Positions 8,186 through 16,545 of a stretch of DNA of 64,000 nt are shown one piece after another. The notes under the pieces were generated by a model that searched no databases, was not told the origin of the DNA, and saw nothing but the letters and a program-made list of their open reading frames with translations. The first letter of the stretch is position 1. Every line of letters starts with the position of its first letter. Source of the DNA: Jiangella alba (GTDB lineage: Bacteria; Actinomycetota; Actinomycetes; Jiangellales; Jiangellaceae); contig NZ_FNUC01000004.1 of assembly GCF_900106035.1 (NCBI RefSeq), positions 2,170,001 to 2,234,000 of the forward strand, written 5' to 3'. The translations under genes and the position numbers were made by a program.

Positions 8186-9055
8186 ATGACGATCGAACGC
8201 CTCGTGGACGACACCGAACTGGCCGCGCGCGTGCACGCCATGCGCGCCGATGGAAAGACCTACGTCGAGATCAAATCCGAGCTGGGCATCGGCGCCAGCA
8301 CCATCAGTCGCATTCTCGGCGTTTACGGGAAGGGGCGGGCGCGGCCCCGGGTGACGGACGTACTGCGGGGGCGGGCGCGTGCGTTGCGTACTGACGGCCG
8401 GTCGGTGCCCGAGATCGCCGCGGAACTGGGTCTGGCCAGGAGCACGGCCTGGCTGGTCACCAAGGACATCCCGTGGACCCTGACCGAAGATCGCGCAGAG
8501 GCGCGTGCGGAGGCCTCGCGGGCCGGATGGCGACACAGGAAGGCTCAAACCGCCGCCGAGCGCGAGCGGATCACCCGCACCATCGCATCGACATTCGGCG
8601 AGTTGACCGACCGTGAACTGCTGATCGCCGGCGCCGTGGCCTACTGGGCCGAGGGCGCCAAGTCCAAGCCGTGGAATCCCGTCGAGGATCTGAGCTTCAT
8701 CAACAGCGATCCGGACATGATCCGCCTCCACCTGGAGTGGCTGGCGGTGCTCGGGGTCGACCCGAAGCGGCTGCGGTTCCGGTTGTCGATCCACGAGTCC
8801 GCTGACGTGGCGGCAGCTACGGCGTACTGGGCCGACGTTGTGGGAGTGTCGAGCGAACGGTTCGCCCGAGCCACGCTCAAGAAGCACAACCCCAAGACGG
8901 TGCGCAAGAACGTCAACGAGGGCTACCGGGGCTGCTTGGTCGTGCGGGTGTCGAAGGGTGCGCCGGAGTACCGGATCATGAACGGCTGGTGGTCGGCGGT
9001 GGCCGGAGCGGTGCGATCGAGGCGATACCGTAGTGGGGTGCGGGCGGCGATGTGA
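8186..9055 (+). CDS. Double-HTH protein with LAGLIDADG-like C-terminal domain
   Basis: A 289-residue protein whose function is not known to me. Two helix-turn-helix-like segments are visible: residues about 12-45 (DGKTYVEIKSELGIGASTIS) and 62-95 (DGRSVPEIAAELGLARSTAW). The C-terminal half contains LIAGAVAYWAEGAKSK, then FINSDPDMIRLHLEWL, resembling one LAGLIDADG-type endonuclease fold unit. The layout would suit a DNA-binding protein or a degenerate homing endonuclease turned regulator. It is AT-richer and less codon-biased than its neighbours and sits directly upstream of tRNA-Gln, a position consistent with past integration. Confidence 0.75.
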   Translation: MTIERLVDDTELAARVHAMRADGKTYVEIKSELGIGASTISRILGVYGKGRARPRVTDVLRGRARALRTDGRSVPEIAAELGLARSTAWLVTKDIPWTLTEDRAEARAEASRAGWRHRKAQTAAERERITRTIASTFGELTDRELLIAGAVAYWAEGAKSKPWNPVEDLSFINSDPDMIRLHLEWLAVLGVDPKRLRFRLSIHESADVAAATAYWADVVGVSSERFARATLKKHNPKTVRKNVNEGYRGCLVVRVSKGAPEYRIMNGWWSAVAGAVRSRRYRSGVRAAM

Positions 9056-9072
9056 CAGCCGGGCGCCATTTT

Positions 9073-9146
9073 TCCGCCGTAGTGTAATCGGTTAGCACGG
9101 CACCCTTTGAAGGTGTTCGGTCCAGGTTCGAGTCCTGGCGGCGGAG
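9073..9146 (+). tRNA. tRNA-Gln (TTG anticodon)
   Basis: A full cloverleaf can be drawn over 74 bases. The acceptor stem TCCGCCG pairs with CGGCGGA and the discriminator base is G. The D stem is GTGT/GCAC. The anticodon stem GCACC/GGTGT encloses loop CTTTGAA with anticodon TTG, reading CAA. The T arm is CCAGG-TTCGAGT-CCTGG. No CCA is encoded. A short T-arm-like fragment GGTTCGAATCCC follows at 9150-9161. Confidence 0.95.
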
Positions 9147-9251
9147 CGTGGTTCGAATCCCGAATCGGGTCATTGATCGAGTTCTCGTCGGCGACACCGG
9201 ACAGGTACCCTCGGAACCGAGCCCGCCACCGAAGCCGAGGAGCACGAACGC

Positions 9252-10706
9252 GTGACTACGCGCCCGGCAGCCGTCGTCGTTCTCGCCGCTGGCGAGGGCA
9301 CGCGGATGAAGTCGTCCACCCCGAAGGTCCTGCACGAAGTGGCCGGCCGCAGCCTCGTCGGGCATGCCGTCGCCGCTGCGCAGGAGCTGAAGCCCGACCA
9401 CCTGAGCGTGGTCATCGGGCACGGCCGTGATCTCGTCGCCGCGCATCTGGCCGAGGCCGCGCCGGGCGTCACCACCGCCGTCCAGGAGCAGCAGCTCGGC
9501 ACCGGCCACGCCGTCGGCGTCGCGCTCGAGACGCTGCCCGAGCTCGACGGCGTCGTGGTGGTGACGTACGGCGACGTGCCGCTGCTGACCGGCGACACCC
9601 TGCACGAGCTGGTCGAGCAGCACGTGGCCGACGGCAACGCGGCCACCGTGCTCACCGCGCACGTCGCCGACCCCACCGGGTACGGCCGCATCGTGCGCGA
9701 GGCCGACGGCGGGGTGCGCGCCATCGTCGAGCACAAGGACGCCGACGAGGCGACGCTGGCGATCACTGAGATCAACTCCGGCATCTACGTCTTCGACGCC
9801 GCCGTGCTGCGCGCCGGGCTGGGCCGCATCACCACGCAGAACGCGCAGGGCGAGCTGTACCTCACCGACGTGCTCGGGCTGGCGCGCCAGGACGGCCGCC
9901 GCGTCGGTGCCGTCGTCACCGGCGACGCCTGGCAGACCGAGGGCGTCAACGACCGCGTCCAGCTGGCCGCCATGAACCGCGAGTTCAACCGCCGCGTCAC
10001 CGAGAAGTGGATGCGCTCCGGCGTCACCATGATCGACCCCGCCACCACGTTCATCGACGTCACCGTCACGCTCGAGCGCGACGTCGTGCTGCGGCCGGGC
10101 GTGCAGTTGCGCGGGCGCACCGAGATCGCCGCCGGCGCCGAGGTCGGCCCCGACTCCACGCTCATCGACACCGTCGTCGGGCCGGGCGCCAGCGTCGTGC
10201 GGGTGCACGCCCACGGCGCGCAGATCGGCGCCGACGCCGCTGTGGGCCCGTTCACCTACCTGCGCCCGGGTGCCGTGCTGGAGGCGAAGGCGAAGGCGGG
10301 CGCGTACGTCGAGATCAAGAAGTCGACGGTCGGCCCCGGCGCCAAGGTCCCGCACCTGACCTACGTCGGCGACGCCACCATCGGCGAGGGCGCGAACATC
10401 GGCGCCGGCACGATCTTCGCCAACTACGACGGCGTCGCGAAGCACCCGACCACGGTCGGCAAGCACGTGTTCGTCGGCAGCGACTCCGTGCTCGTCGCGC
10501 CGGTCGAGCTGGCCGACGGCAGCTACGTCGCGGCCGGGTCGACGGTCGTGTCGGCGACGGAGCCGGGCGAGCTGGCCGTCGCGCGCGGCCGGCAGCGCAA
10601 CATCGCGGGCTGGGTGGCGCGCAAGCGTCCCGGCACCAAGACCGCCGCCGCGGCCGAGGCCGCGGCCGGTGACACCACGGGGACGAACGAGGGGGACGAG
10701 CCGTGA
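9252..10706 (+). CDS. glmU: Bifunctional UDP-N-acetylglucosamine pyrophosphorylase / glucosamine-1-phosphate N-acetyltransferase
   Basis: A 484-residue cytoplasmic enzyme making UDP-GlcNAc for peptidoglycan and surface polysaccharides. The N-terminal uridyltransferase half shows VVVLAAGEGTRMKS (the nucleotide-binding LxxGxGTxM-type motif) with the distal Lys in STPKVLHEVAG. The C-terminal half is a left-handed beta-helix of hexapeptide repeats carrying acetyltransferase activity (GAYVEIKKS, NYDGVAKH). A Gly/Ala/Thr-rich tail follows. GTG 9252 places the motif close to the N-terminus as expected. The stop overlaps prs by 4 bases; the glmU-prs-rplY-pth order is conserved in actinobacteria. Confidence 0.97.
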   Translation: MTTRPAAVVVLAAGEGTRMKSSTPKVLHEVAGRSLVGHAVAAAQELKPDHLSVVIGHGRDLVAAHLAEAAPGVTTAVQEQQLGTGHAVGVALETLPELDGVVVVTYGDVPLLTGDTLHELVEQHVADGNAATVLTAHVADPTGYGRIVREADGGVRAIVEHKDADEATLAITEINSGIYVFDAAVLRAGLGRITTQNAQGELYLTDVLGLARQDGRRVGAVVTGDAWQTEGVNDRVQLAAMNREFNRRVTEKWMRSGVTMIDPATTFIDVTVTLERDVVLRPGVQLRGRTEIAAGAEVGPDSTLIDTVVGPGASVVRVHAHGAQIGADAAVGPFTYLRPGAVLEAKAKAGAYVEIKKSTVGPGAKVPHLTYVGDATIGEGANIGAGTIFANYDGVAKHPTTVGKHVFVGSDSVLVAPVELADGSYVAAGSTVVSATEPGELAVARGRQRNIAGWVARKRPGTKTAAAAEAAAGDTTGTNEGDEP

Positions 10707-11683
10707 CGGGGATCCGCGCCACCGGCACCAAGACGCTCATGCTGTTCGGGGGCCGCGCGCACCCCGAGCTGAACGAGGAGGTCGCCGAGCACCTGGGCGT
10801 CCGCCTGGTGCCGAGCAAGACCTTCAACTTCGCCAACGGCGAGATCTACGTACGGTTCGAAGAGAGCGTGCGCGGCAGCGACGCGTTCGTCATCCAGAGC
10901 CACACCGCTCCGATCAACGAGTGGATCATGGAGCAGCTGATCATGGTCGACGCGCTCAAGCGGGCGTCGGCCAAGCAGATCACCGTGGTCATGCCGTTCT
11001 ACGGGTACGCCCGGCAGGACAAGAAGCACCGCGGCCGCGAGCCCATCTCCGCCCGCCTGGTCGCCGACATGTTCAAGACCGCCGGCGCCGACCGCCTGAT
11101 GGCCGTCGACCTGCACACCGCGCAGATCCAGGGCTTCTTCGACGGCCCGGTCGACCACCTGTGGGCGCTGCCGATCCTGGCCGGCCACGTGCAGGAGAAC
11201 TACGCGCCCGAGAACATGACCGTGGTGTCGCCCGACGCCGGCCGGGTGCGGGTGGCCGACGTCTGGGCCGACCGCCTGGGCACGCCGCTGGCGATCATCC
11301 ACAAGCGGCGCAACCCCGAGGTCGCCAACGAGGTGAAGGTGCACGAGGTCGTCGGCGACGTCGAGGGCCGCACCTGCTTGCTGGTCGACGACATGATCGA
11401 CACCGCCGGCACCATCTCCCAGGCCGCCGAGGCGCTGATGGAGGCGGGCGCCGAGGGCGTCCTCGTCGCCGCCACGCACGCCGTCCTGTCCGGCCCGGCG
11501 GTCGATCGGCTCAAGAACTCGGTCGGCATCAAGGAAGTCATCGTCACCAACACGCTGCCGATCCCGCAGGAGCGCCGGTTCGACAAGCTGACGGTGCTGT
11601 CCATCGCGCCGCTGATCGCCCGGGCGATTCACGAGGTGTTCGAAGAGGGTTCGGTCACCAGCCTCTTCAACGGCAACGCGTAG
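10703..11683 (+). CDS. prs: Ribose-phosphate pyrophosphokinase (PRPP synthetase)
   Basis: A 326-residue enzyme that makes PRPP from ribose 5-phosphate and ATP for nucleotide, His and Trp synthesis. Visible signatures are the flexible loop FYGYARQDKKHRGREPISARL, the divalent metal and ribose site VDLHTAQIQGFF, and the PRPP-binding loop LLVDDMIDTAGT. Length matches class I enzymes. GTG 10703 overlaps the glmU stop (GTGA), so translation is coupled. A 187-base gap with its own promoter separates it from rplY. Confidence 0.97.
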   Translation: MTGIRATGTKTLMLFGGRAHPELNEEVAEHLGVRLVPSKTFNFANGEIYVRFEESVRGSDAFVIQSHTAPINEWIMEQLIMVDALKRASAKQITVVMPFYGYARQDKKHRGREPISARLVADMFKTAGADRLMAVDLHTAQIQGFFDGPVDHLWALPILAGHVQENYAPENMTVVSPDAGRVRVADVWADRLGTPLAIIHKRRNPEVANEVKVHEVVGDVEGRTCLLVDDMIDTAGTISQAAEALMEAGAEGVLVAATHAVLSGPAVDRLKNSVGIKEVIVTNTLPIPQERRFDKLTVLSIAPLIARAIHEVFEEGSVTSLFNGNA

Positions 11684-11708
11684 CCGCCCGGGGAGGTTCG
11701 GGGCCGGT

Positions 11709-11738
11709 TTCACATCGGGGCTGCTCCGGGGCTAGACT
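11709..11738 (+). promoter_or_regulatory. Putative promoter of rplY-pth
   Basis: TTCACA (11709-11714) and TAGACT (11733-11738) are spaced by 18 bases. Transcription would begin near 11745 and give a leader of about 125 bases before rplY. The leader contains a short CCTCG-G-CGAGG inverted repeat at about 11749-11759. Confidence 0.45.
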
Positions 11739-11870
11739 TCGAGGGTTGCCTCGGCGAGGGTGCAGTTTCTGCTGCCACCGTGATCGACGCGGTGCGCAGT
11801 CGGTGCGCGCCCTTGCCCGAGCCCGACGTGCCGCTGACCGCCCACCGTGCATTCGCGAGGAGTCCTCACC

Positions 11871-12518
11871 GTGTCCGACGTCAAGATCGCCGCCGAGCTG
11901 CGTACCGAGTTCGGCAAGGGCGCCGCGCGCCGACTCCGCCGCGCCTCCAAGGTTCCCGCGGTCCTCTACGGTCACGGGACCGACCCCGTCCACCTGGCGC
12001 TGCCGGGCCACGACACCATGCTCGCGCTGAAGACCGCCAACGTGCTGCTCACCCTCGACATCGAGGGCCGGGGCAGCGAGCTGGCGCTGCCGAAGCACGT
12101 CCAGCGCGACCCCCTCAAGGGCTTCATCGAGCACGTCGACCTCCTGCTGGTCAAGCGCGGCGAGAAGGTCACCGTCGAGGTGGCGGTGCACGTCACGGGC
12201 GACGCCGCGCCGGGCACGCTGGTCAACCTCGACCAGCCGACCGTCTCCATCGAGGCCGAGGCCACCCACCTGCCCGAGGGCATCGAGGTCTCCGTCGAGG
12301 GCCTCACCGAGGGCACCCAGATCCTGGCCAAGGACCTCGTGCTGGCGCGCGGCTCGTCGCTGGCCGGCGACCCCGACCAGCTGGTCGTCAACGTCACCGC
12401 CGCCCCGACCGCCGAGCAGCTCGAGGGCGAGACCGAGGAGGGCGAGGCCGCCGAGGGTGAGGCCACCGAGGCCGCCGCCGAGGAGGCTCCGGCCGAGGCG
12501 CCTGCCGACGAGTCCTGA
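11871..12518 (+). CDS. rplY: 50S ribosomal protein L25 / general stress protein Ctc
   Basis: A 215-residue long-form L25 (TL5/Ctc type), which binds 5S rRNA in the large subunit. The N-terminal L25 domain is residues about 1-92 ([26 protein letters not shown]). The C-terminal beta domain is residues about 95-185. An acidic Glu/Ala-rich tail of about 35 residues follows, typical of high-GC actinobacterial forms. GTG 11871 is chosen because it lies after a GAGGAG site and directly before [10 protein letters not shown]; the upstream ATG 11847 adds residues that do not fit the family. Confidence 0.95.
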   Translation: MSDVKIAAELRTEFGKGAARRLRRASKVPAVLYGHGTDPVHLALPGHDTMLALKTANVLLTLDIEGRGSELALPKHVQRDPLKGFIEHVDLLLVKRGEKVTVEVAVHVTGDAAPGTLVNLDQPTVSIEAEATHLPEGIEVSVEGLTEGTQILAKDLVLARGSSLAGDPDQLVVNVTAAPTAEQLEGETEEGEAAEGEATEAAAEEAPAEAPADES

Positions 12519-12549
12519 GTTCACGTCCGCCGGGCCGGGGAGCCTGCCG

Positions 12550-13131
12550 ATGTCCGACGCGTGGTTGGTCGTCGGGCTGGGCAACCCCGGCCCGACGTAT
12601 GCCGGCACCCGGCACAACGCCGGGGCCATGGTGGTCGACCTGCTCGCCGAGCGGGCCGGCGCGCCGCTGAAGTCGCAGCGCAAGTTCCGGGCCGACGTCG
12701 CCGAGGTGCGTCTCGGCGACCTGCCCGGCTCGCGCGCCGTGCTGGCCAAGCCGCACACGTACATGAACGAGTCCGGCGGGCCGGTGGCGCTGCTGGCCGA
12801 CTTCTACAAGATCACCCCCGACCGCCTGCTGGTCGTGCACGACGAACTGGACCTCCCGTTCGGCACGGTGCGGCTGAAGCTCGGCGGGGGTGACAACGGT
12901 CACAACGGGCTGCGCTCCGTGCGCGCCCGCATCGGCACCGGCGACTACTGCCGCCTGCGGTTCGGCATCGGCCGGCCGCCCGGGCGCATGGACCCCGCCG
13001 CATTCGTCCTCAAGCCGTTCTCCACTGTTGAGAAGCGTGAGATCGACCTCGAGGTCGACCGCGCGGCCGACGCCGCCGAAGCGGTGGTCGTCGACGGCCT
13101 GACCTACGCGCAGAACCACTACAACGGCTGA
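12550..13131 (+). CDS. pth: Peptidyl-tRNA hydrolase
   Basis: A 193-residue enzyme that releases peptides from peptidyl-tRNA that dropped off ribosomes. The family signatures are clear: [21 protein letters not shown] at the N-terminus with the catalytic His in [15 protein letters not shown] with the substrate Asn, and [14 protein letters not shown] with the catalytic Asp. ATG 12550 starts just before the first signature. It is 31 bases after rplY, within the conserved glmU-prs-rplY-pth block. Confidence 0.97.
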   Translation: MSDAWLVVGLGNPGPTYAGTRHNAGAMVVDLLAERAGAPLKSQRKFRADVAEVRLGDLPGSRAVLAKPHTYMNESGGPVALLADFYKITPDRLLVVHDELDLPFGTVRLKLGGGDNGHNGLRSVRARIGTGDYCRLRFGIGRPPGRMDPAAFVLKPFSTVEKREIDLEVDRAADAAEAVVVDGLTYAQNHYNG

Positions 13132-13234
13132 GCCGACCCGGACCACTCGTCCGAAATCGACGCATTCGACTGGTCCCCTTCGGCCCTTGCGCGTATAGTC
13201 CGTCCCAGTTTCGTCGGCTTGATGATGGGCCGGC

Positions 13235-13259
13235 GGGGGGTATCGGAGCCTTGGGGGGG
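13235..13259 (+). promoter_or_regulatory. Double G-run leader upstream of the glycosylphosphotransferase gene
   Basis: Six G at 13235-13240 and seven G at 13253-13259, the second only two bases (CC) before ATG 13262. A TATAGT -10-like box lies at 13194-13199. This is one of ten gene starts in the window with a G-run in this position; the TTGGGGGGGCC form matches the 43.0, 42.3 and 49.2-49.4 kb sites. Confidence 0.55.
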
Positions 13260-13261
13260 CC

Positions 13262-14776
13262 ATGGCTACGGTCGATCTGTCGTCGGCTGGTGCGCGCACA
13301 CGTTCGCGGAGAGCTACGTCCGAATTCGACGGACGCGGTCCGCAGACGCCGTCGGCGACCCGTCCTTTTCGCTACCGCCGCGTCACCGCGGCCGGTGACC
13401 TGCTGACCGGAGCCGTCGCGGCCGTCGTCGCCGTGCTGCTCTCGTGGTCACGTCCGGACGCCGCGGCCGCGCTCGCGGCCATGGCGGTCGCGTGGCCGCT
13501 GGTGCTGACGGTGAAGACGGGCCGCGCGGACCGGCTGTTCGGGGTCAAGAACACCTACAGCGACGTGCTGCGGGCGCTGACCGCGGTGGTCGCCGTCCTG
13601 GCCGTGGCCGGCGCGGTGCTCTCGATCCGGCTGCTGGGCACGCCGTTCCTGGCTGCCGCGGCGATCCTGGCCGGCGGCTCGATCACGGTGCGGCTGCTGG
13701 TGCAGCGCAAGCTGCGCCGGCTGCGCACGCTGGGCCGCGCGACCCGGCGGACGCTGCTGGTCGGGCCGGCGAGCGGCATCGTCGCCACCATGGACCGCTT
13801 CGCCCGCGACGGCGAGCACCCGCTGTCCGTGGTCGCGGCCTGCGTCGAGGACGACGGCACCCAGCCGCCGGCCGCGGTGCCGGTGGTCGGCACCATCGTC
13901 CGCGGCATCCCGGGTCACGACGACGTCCTGCGCGACGAGGAGATCGTCCACGCGGTGCGGCTGGCCGCCCAGCGGGTGCGGGCCCGCACGGTGTGCGTCA
14001 CGCCCGGCTCGGAGTTCTCCGGCGAGCGCCTGCGCGCGCTGAGCTGGATGCTCGGCGACATCGGCATCGACCTCGTCACCGACCTCGGCCTGTCCGACGT
14101 CGCCGAGCACCGGATGGGCCTGGGCAGCATGGGCTCGAGCGTGCTGCTGCACGTCAAGCAGGTCCGCCCGACCGGGCTGCGGCTGGTCGCGAAGGTCGCC
14201 ACCGACCGCGTGCTGGCGGCGCTGATGCTGCTGCTGCTCGCGCCGCTGCTGCTGACGATCGGGCTCGCGGTGAAGCTCACCGACTCGGGCCCGGCGCTCT
14301 ACCGGCAGGTGCGGGTGGGTCGCGACGGCCTGTACTTCACCATGATGAAGTTCCGCACGATGTACGTCGACGCCGACCAGCGCCGCGCGGAGCTGCTGGA
14401 CGCCGCCGACGGCGACGGGCCGATGTTCAAGATGCGCCACGACCCGCGCATCACCCGCATCGGCCGGCTGCTGCGCAAGTACTCGCTCGACGAGCTGCCG
14501 CAGCTGATCAACGTGCTGCGTGGTGACATGTCGCTGGTCGGGCCGCGGCCGGCGCTGCCCGAGGAGGTCGCGACGTACGACGGCACCGCCCGGCGCCGGC
14601 TGGCCGCGATCCCCGGCATGACCGGGCTGTGGCAGGTGAGCGGCCGGTCCAACCTCACCTGGAGCGAGACGGTGCGGCTGGACCTGCGCTACGTCGACAA
14701 CTGGTCCTACGGCGAGGACGTCCGGCTGCTCGGCCGCACGGCCGGGGCCGTGGTGCGCAGCACCGGCGCCTACTGA
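13262..14776 (+). CDS. Exopolysaccharide polyprenyl glycosylphosphotransferase (initiating sugar transferase)
   Basis: A 504-residue membrane enzyme that transfers a sugar-1-phosphate from a nucleotide sugar to undecaprenyl phosphate, the first step of polysaccharide repeat-unit synthesis. About four N-terminal helices and a CoA-binding-like region precede one helix at about residue 318 and the bacterial sugar transferase domain (residues about 310-500). That domain shows MMKFRTMYVDA, KYSLDELPQLINVLRGDMSLVGPRP and IPGMTGLWQVSGRS. It stands apart from the main EPS genes at 42-64 kb but shares their G-run leader. Its 3' end overlaps the convergent NmrA-type gene by 7 bases. Confidence 0.93.
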   Translation: MATVDLSSAGARTRSRRATSEFDGRGPQTPSATRPFRYRRVTAAGDLLTGAVAAVVAVLLSWSRPDAAAALAAMAVAWPLVLTVKTGRADRLFGVKNTYSDVLRALTAVVAVLAVAGAVLSIRLLGTPFLAAAAILAGGSITVRLLVQRKLRRLRTLGRATRRTLLVGPASGIVATMDRFARDGEHPLSVVAACVEDDGTQPPAAVPVVGTIVRGIPGHDDVLRDEEIVHAVRLAAQRVRARTVCVTPGSEFSGERLRALSWMLGDIGIDLVTDLGLSDVAEHRMGLGSMGSSVLLHVKQVRPTGLRLVAKVATDRVLAALMLLLLAPLLLTIGLAVKLTDSGPALYRQVRVGRDGLYFTMMKFRTMYVDADQRRAELLDAADGDGPMFKMRHDPRITRIGRLLRKYSLDELPQLINVLRGDMSLVGPRPALPEEVATYDGTARRRLAAIPGMTGLWQVSGRSNLTWSETVRLDLRYVDNWSYGEDVRLLGRTAGAVVRSTGAY

Positions 14777-16014
14777 ACCGCCTGCGGGGCGTCGTAGTAG
14801 AAGACCTCCTCGCGGACGATCCGGCCGTCGGCGACGGTGTAGAGCGACAGCTTCGTGGTGCTGGTCCGGGCGCCGGTCGGGGTGTGCGTCTGGTCGAACC
14901 GGAAGCGGACGGCGAACCGGCCGGTGGCCAGGAACGGCCCGTCGACGTCGACGGCATGGATCTCGACGTCGGCGAGCAGCCGGTCGGCGTTCTCGACGAC
15001 CTCCGCCATGCCGCGCCGTTCGACCGGTTCGCCACCGGTCTCCATCGGCGCGACCCGCACGAGATCGGGGCTCATCAGAGCGTCCAGCGCGTACAGGCGG
15101 CCGGCCCGCATGAGCGCGACGTACTGGTCCGCGACCGACCGGACGCCGGCCGCGGGCAGGAAGTCGGCGGCGTGGTCGGCGGCCCAGTCGCGGAACCGGC
15201 GGGCCGGGCGGCCGGTGAGCTGCTCGACGGTGTCCACCACTGGCTCCGGCTGGTCGGCCAGCGTCGCCCAATACGCCAGCCCGGCCGCCGCGAACTCCGC
15301 GTCGCCGAACCGCTCGGCCAACTCGGCCAGCGCCTCGTCCGGAGGCTGCTCGTCCCAGCGCACCGGCCGGCCGATCGCCTCGCCGATCTGCCGGGCCTGC
15401 TCTGCCTGCGTGATCGTCTCCGGGCCGGTGAGGAGGTGCACGGCGCCGGCGTGCCGGTCCGGGTCGGTGAGCGCGACGACGGCGACGTCGGCGAGGTCGC
15501 GCTCGTGGATCAGCGACCGCCCGGCCCTGCCGTACGGTGCGCGGATCACGCCGGTGTGTGCCTGCGCGGCCCAGTCCAGAGTGTTGCTGGCGAACCCGCC
15601 GGCGCGCAGCATCGTCCATCGCACGCCGGAGTGGCGCAGCGCGTCCTCGACCGCGCCCCAGATGCCGTTCTCTGCCGCCGGACGGTCGTCGCTGACGTTC
15701 ATCGCGGACAGGTAGACGACGTGCCGTGGTGCGGTGGCCAGCGCCGCCGCGACCGCCGGCAGGTGGTCGGGGTCGAAGGACGGCCAGAGCAGGAACACGC
15801 GGCCGACGCCGTCCAGCGCCGGGGCCAGCGTCTCCGGCCGAGTGAGGTCGCCGGCGGCGACGTCGACGCCGGCCGGCAGGGTCGCGCGGGCTCGCTCGGG
15901 ATCGCGGGCCAGCGCCCGGACCGGCAGCCCGCGGCCGGCCAGCGTCCGGACGACGTGGCGGCCGACGTTGCCGGTGGCGCCGATGACGAGGGTGAGGGGG
16001 TTCGTGATGCTCAT
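14770..16014 (-). CDS. NmrA-like NAD(P)-binding protein fused to a SnoaL-like domain
   Basis: A 414-residue two-domain protein. Residues 5-285 form an atypical short-chain reductase fold with GATGNVGRHV at the N-terminus, as in NmrA/YtfG-type quinone reductases or redox sensors. Residues about 295-410 (SVADQYVALMRAGRLYALDALMSPDLV to FYYDAP) look like a SnoaL/NTF2-type barrel, which can be catalytic or ligand-binding. The fusion suggests an oxidoreductase acting on a small aromatic or quinone-like compound, but the substrate is unknown. It is divergent from a SoxR-like gene, so expression may respond to redox-cycling compounds. Confidence 0.8.
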   Translation of the reverse strand: MSITNPLTLVIGATGNVGRHVVRTLAGRGLPVRALARDPERARATLPAGVDVAAGDLTRPETLAPALDGVGRVFLLWPSFDPDHLPAVAAALATAPRHVVYLSAMNVSDDRPAAENGIWGAVEDALRHSGVRWTMLRAGGFASNTLDWAAQAHTGVIRAPYGRAGRSLIHERDLADVAVVALTDPDRHAGAVHLLTGPETITQAEQARQIGEAIGRPVRWDEQPPDEALAELAERFGDAEFAAAGLAYWATLADQPEPVVDTVEQLTGRPARRFRDWAADHAADFLPAAGVRSVADQYVALMRAGRLYALDALMSPDLVRVAPMETGGEPVERRGMAEVVENADRLLADVEIHAVDVDGPFLATGRFAVRFRFDQTHTPTGARTSTTKLSLYTVADGRIVREEVFYYDAPQAVQ

Positions 16015-16028
16015 TCCCCAAGGCTCAG

Positions 16029-16059
16029 ACTTAAACCTTGGTTCAGGTCAAGCTACGGT
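16029..16059. promoter_or_regulatory. SoxR-type dyad and soxR promoter
   Basis: ACTTAAACCTTGGTTCAGGT (16029-16048) is a 20-base dyad with 7 of 9 arm bases paired, centred between the divergent genes. For the rightward gene, TTAAAC (16031-16036) and TACGGT (16054-16059) are 17 bases apart and would start transcription at about ATG 16066, giving a leaderless mRNA. The dyad covers the -35 region. For the leftward gene, TTGACC (16051-16046) is a good -35 box but the -10 is weak, as expected for a MerR-family-activated promoter. Confidence 0.6.
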
Positions 16060-16065
16060 GGGCGC

Positions 16066-16446
16066 ATGCCTGAACTGACCATCGGTGAGCTGTCCGAGCG
16101 CAGCGGCGTGCCGGCGTCCACGCTGCGCTACTACGAGCGGCACGGCCTGCTCCGCAGCCGCCGGACCACGGGCAACCAGCGGCGCTACGACGAGGCGATG
16201 CTGCGGCAGGTGGCGTTCATCCGGGCCTCGCAGCGGGTCGGCATCCCCCTGGCCGACATCGGCGGGGTGCTGGAGTTCCTGCCCGAGGGTGGGACTCCGA
16301 CGCCGGAGTTCTGGGCCCGGGCGGCGCAGTGCTGGGGCCGGGCGATCGACGAGCGCATCGCGGCGCTGGAGCGGCGGCGCGAGGTGTTCAGCGCGTGCGC
16401 GGAGTGCGGGTGCCTGGCGTTCGGCGAGTGCGCCCTGGTGGCGTGA
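16066..16446 (+). CDS. soxR: SoxR-like redox-sensing MerR family regulator
   Basis: A 126-residue MerR-type activator. The winged HTH is at the N-terminus (IGELSERSGVPASTLRYYERHGLL), followed by a dimerisation helix. The C-terminus has C111-x2-C114-x-C116-x5-C122, exactly the spacing that binds the [2Fe-2S] cluster in SoxR. Oxidation of that cluster by redox-cycling drugs or pigments activates target promoters. Actinobacterial SoxR usually controls few genes, often for small-molecule oxidoreductases or efflux; the divergent NmrA/SnoaL gene is the obvious target here. Confidence 0.9.
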   Translation: MPELTIGELSERSGVPASTLRYYERHGLLRSRRTTGNQRRYDEAMLRQVAFIRASQRVGIPLADIGGVLEFLPEGGTPTPEFWARAAQCWGRAIDERIAALERRREVFSACAECGCLAFGECALVA

Positions 16447-16486
16447 CCGGATACTGGACGCAACGTCTCGGATAATGGGCGAGCGC

Positions 16487-16506
16487 GTGATTCCGGGCGG
16501 GATCAC
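16487..16506. promoter_or_regulatory. Dyad upstream of the cysQ-cysD-cysN operon
   Basis: GTGATTCCGGGCGGGATCAC pairs 7 of 8 bases in each arm around GGGC. It lies 39 bases before the GTG start of cysQ and 40 bases after soxR, a good place for an operator of the sulfate-assimilation operon. The regulator is not identified. Confidence 0.45.
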
Positions 16507-16545
16507 CCTAGGCTGGGTCGTTCGAGACCGGCTTCGAGGAGTTCC

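Noticed and set aside
9150-9161. T-arm-like GGTTCGAATCCC as a second tRNA
   Set aside because: Only two or three T-stem pairs form and no anticodon or acceptor stem can be drawn; kept only as a possible remnant.
16066-16446. MerR gene as a metal-type regulator
   Set aside because: The C-terminal cysteine spacing exactly matches the SoxR cluster rather than metal-binding MerR loops.
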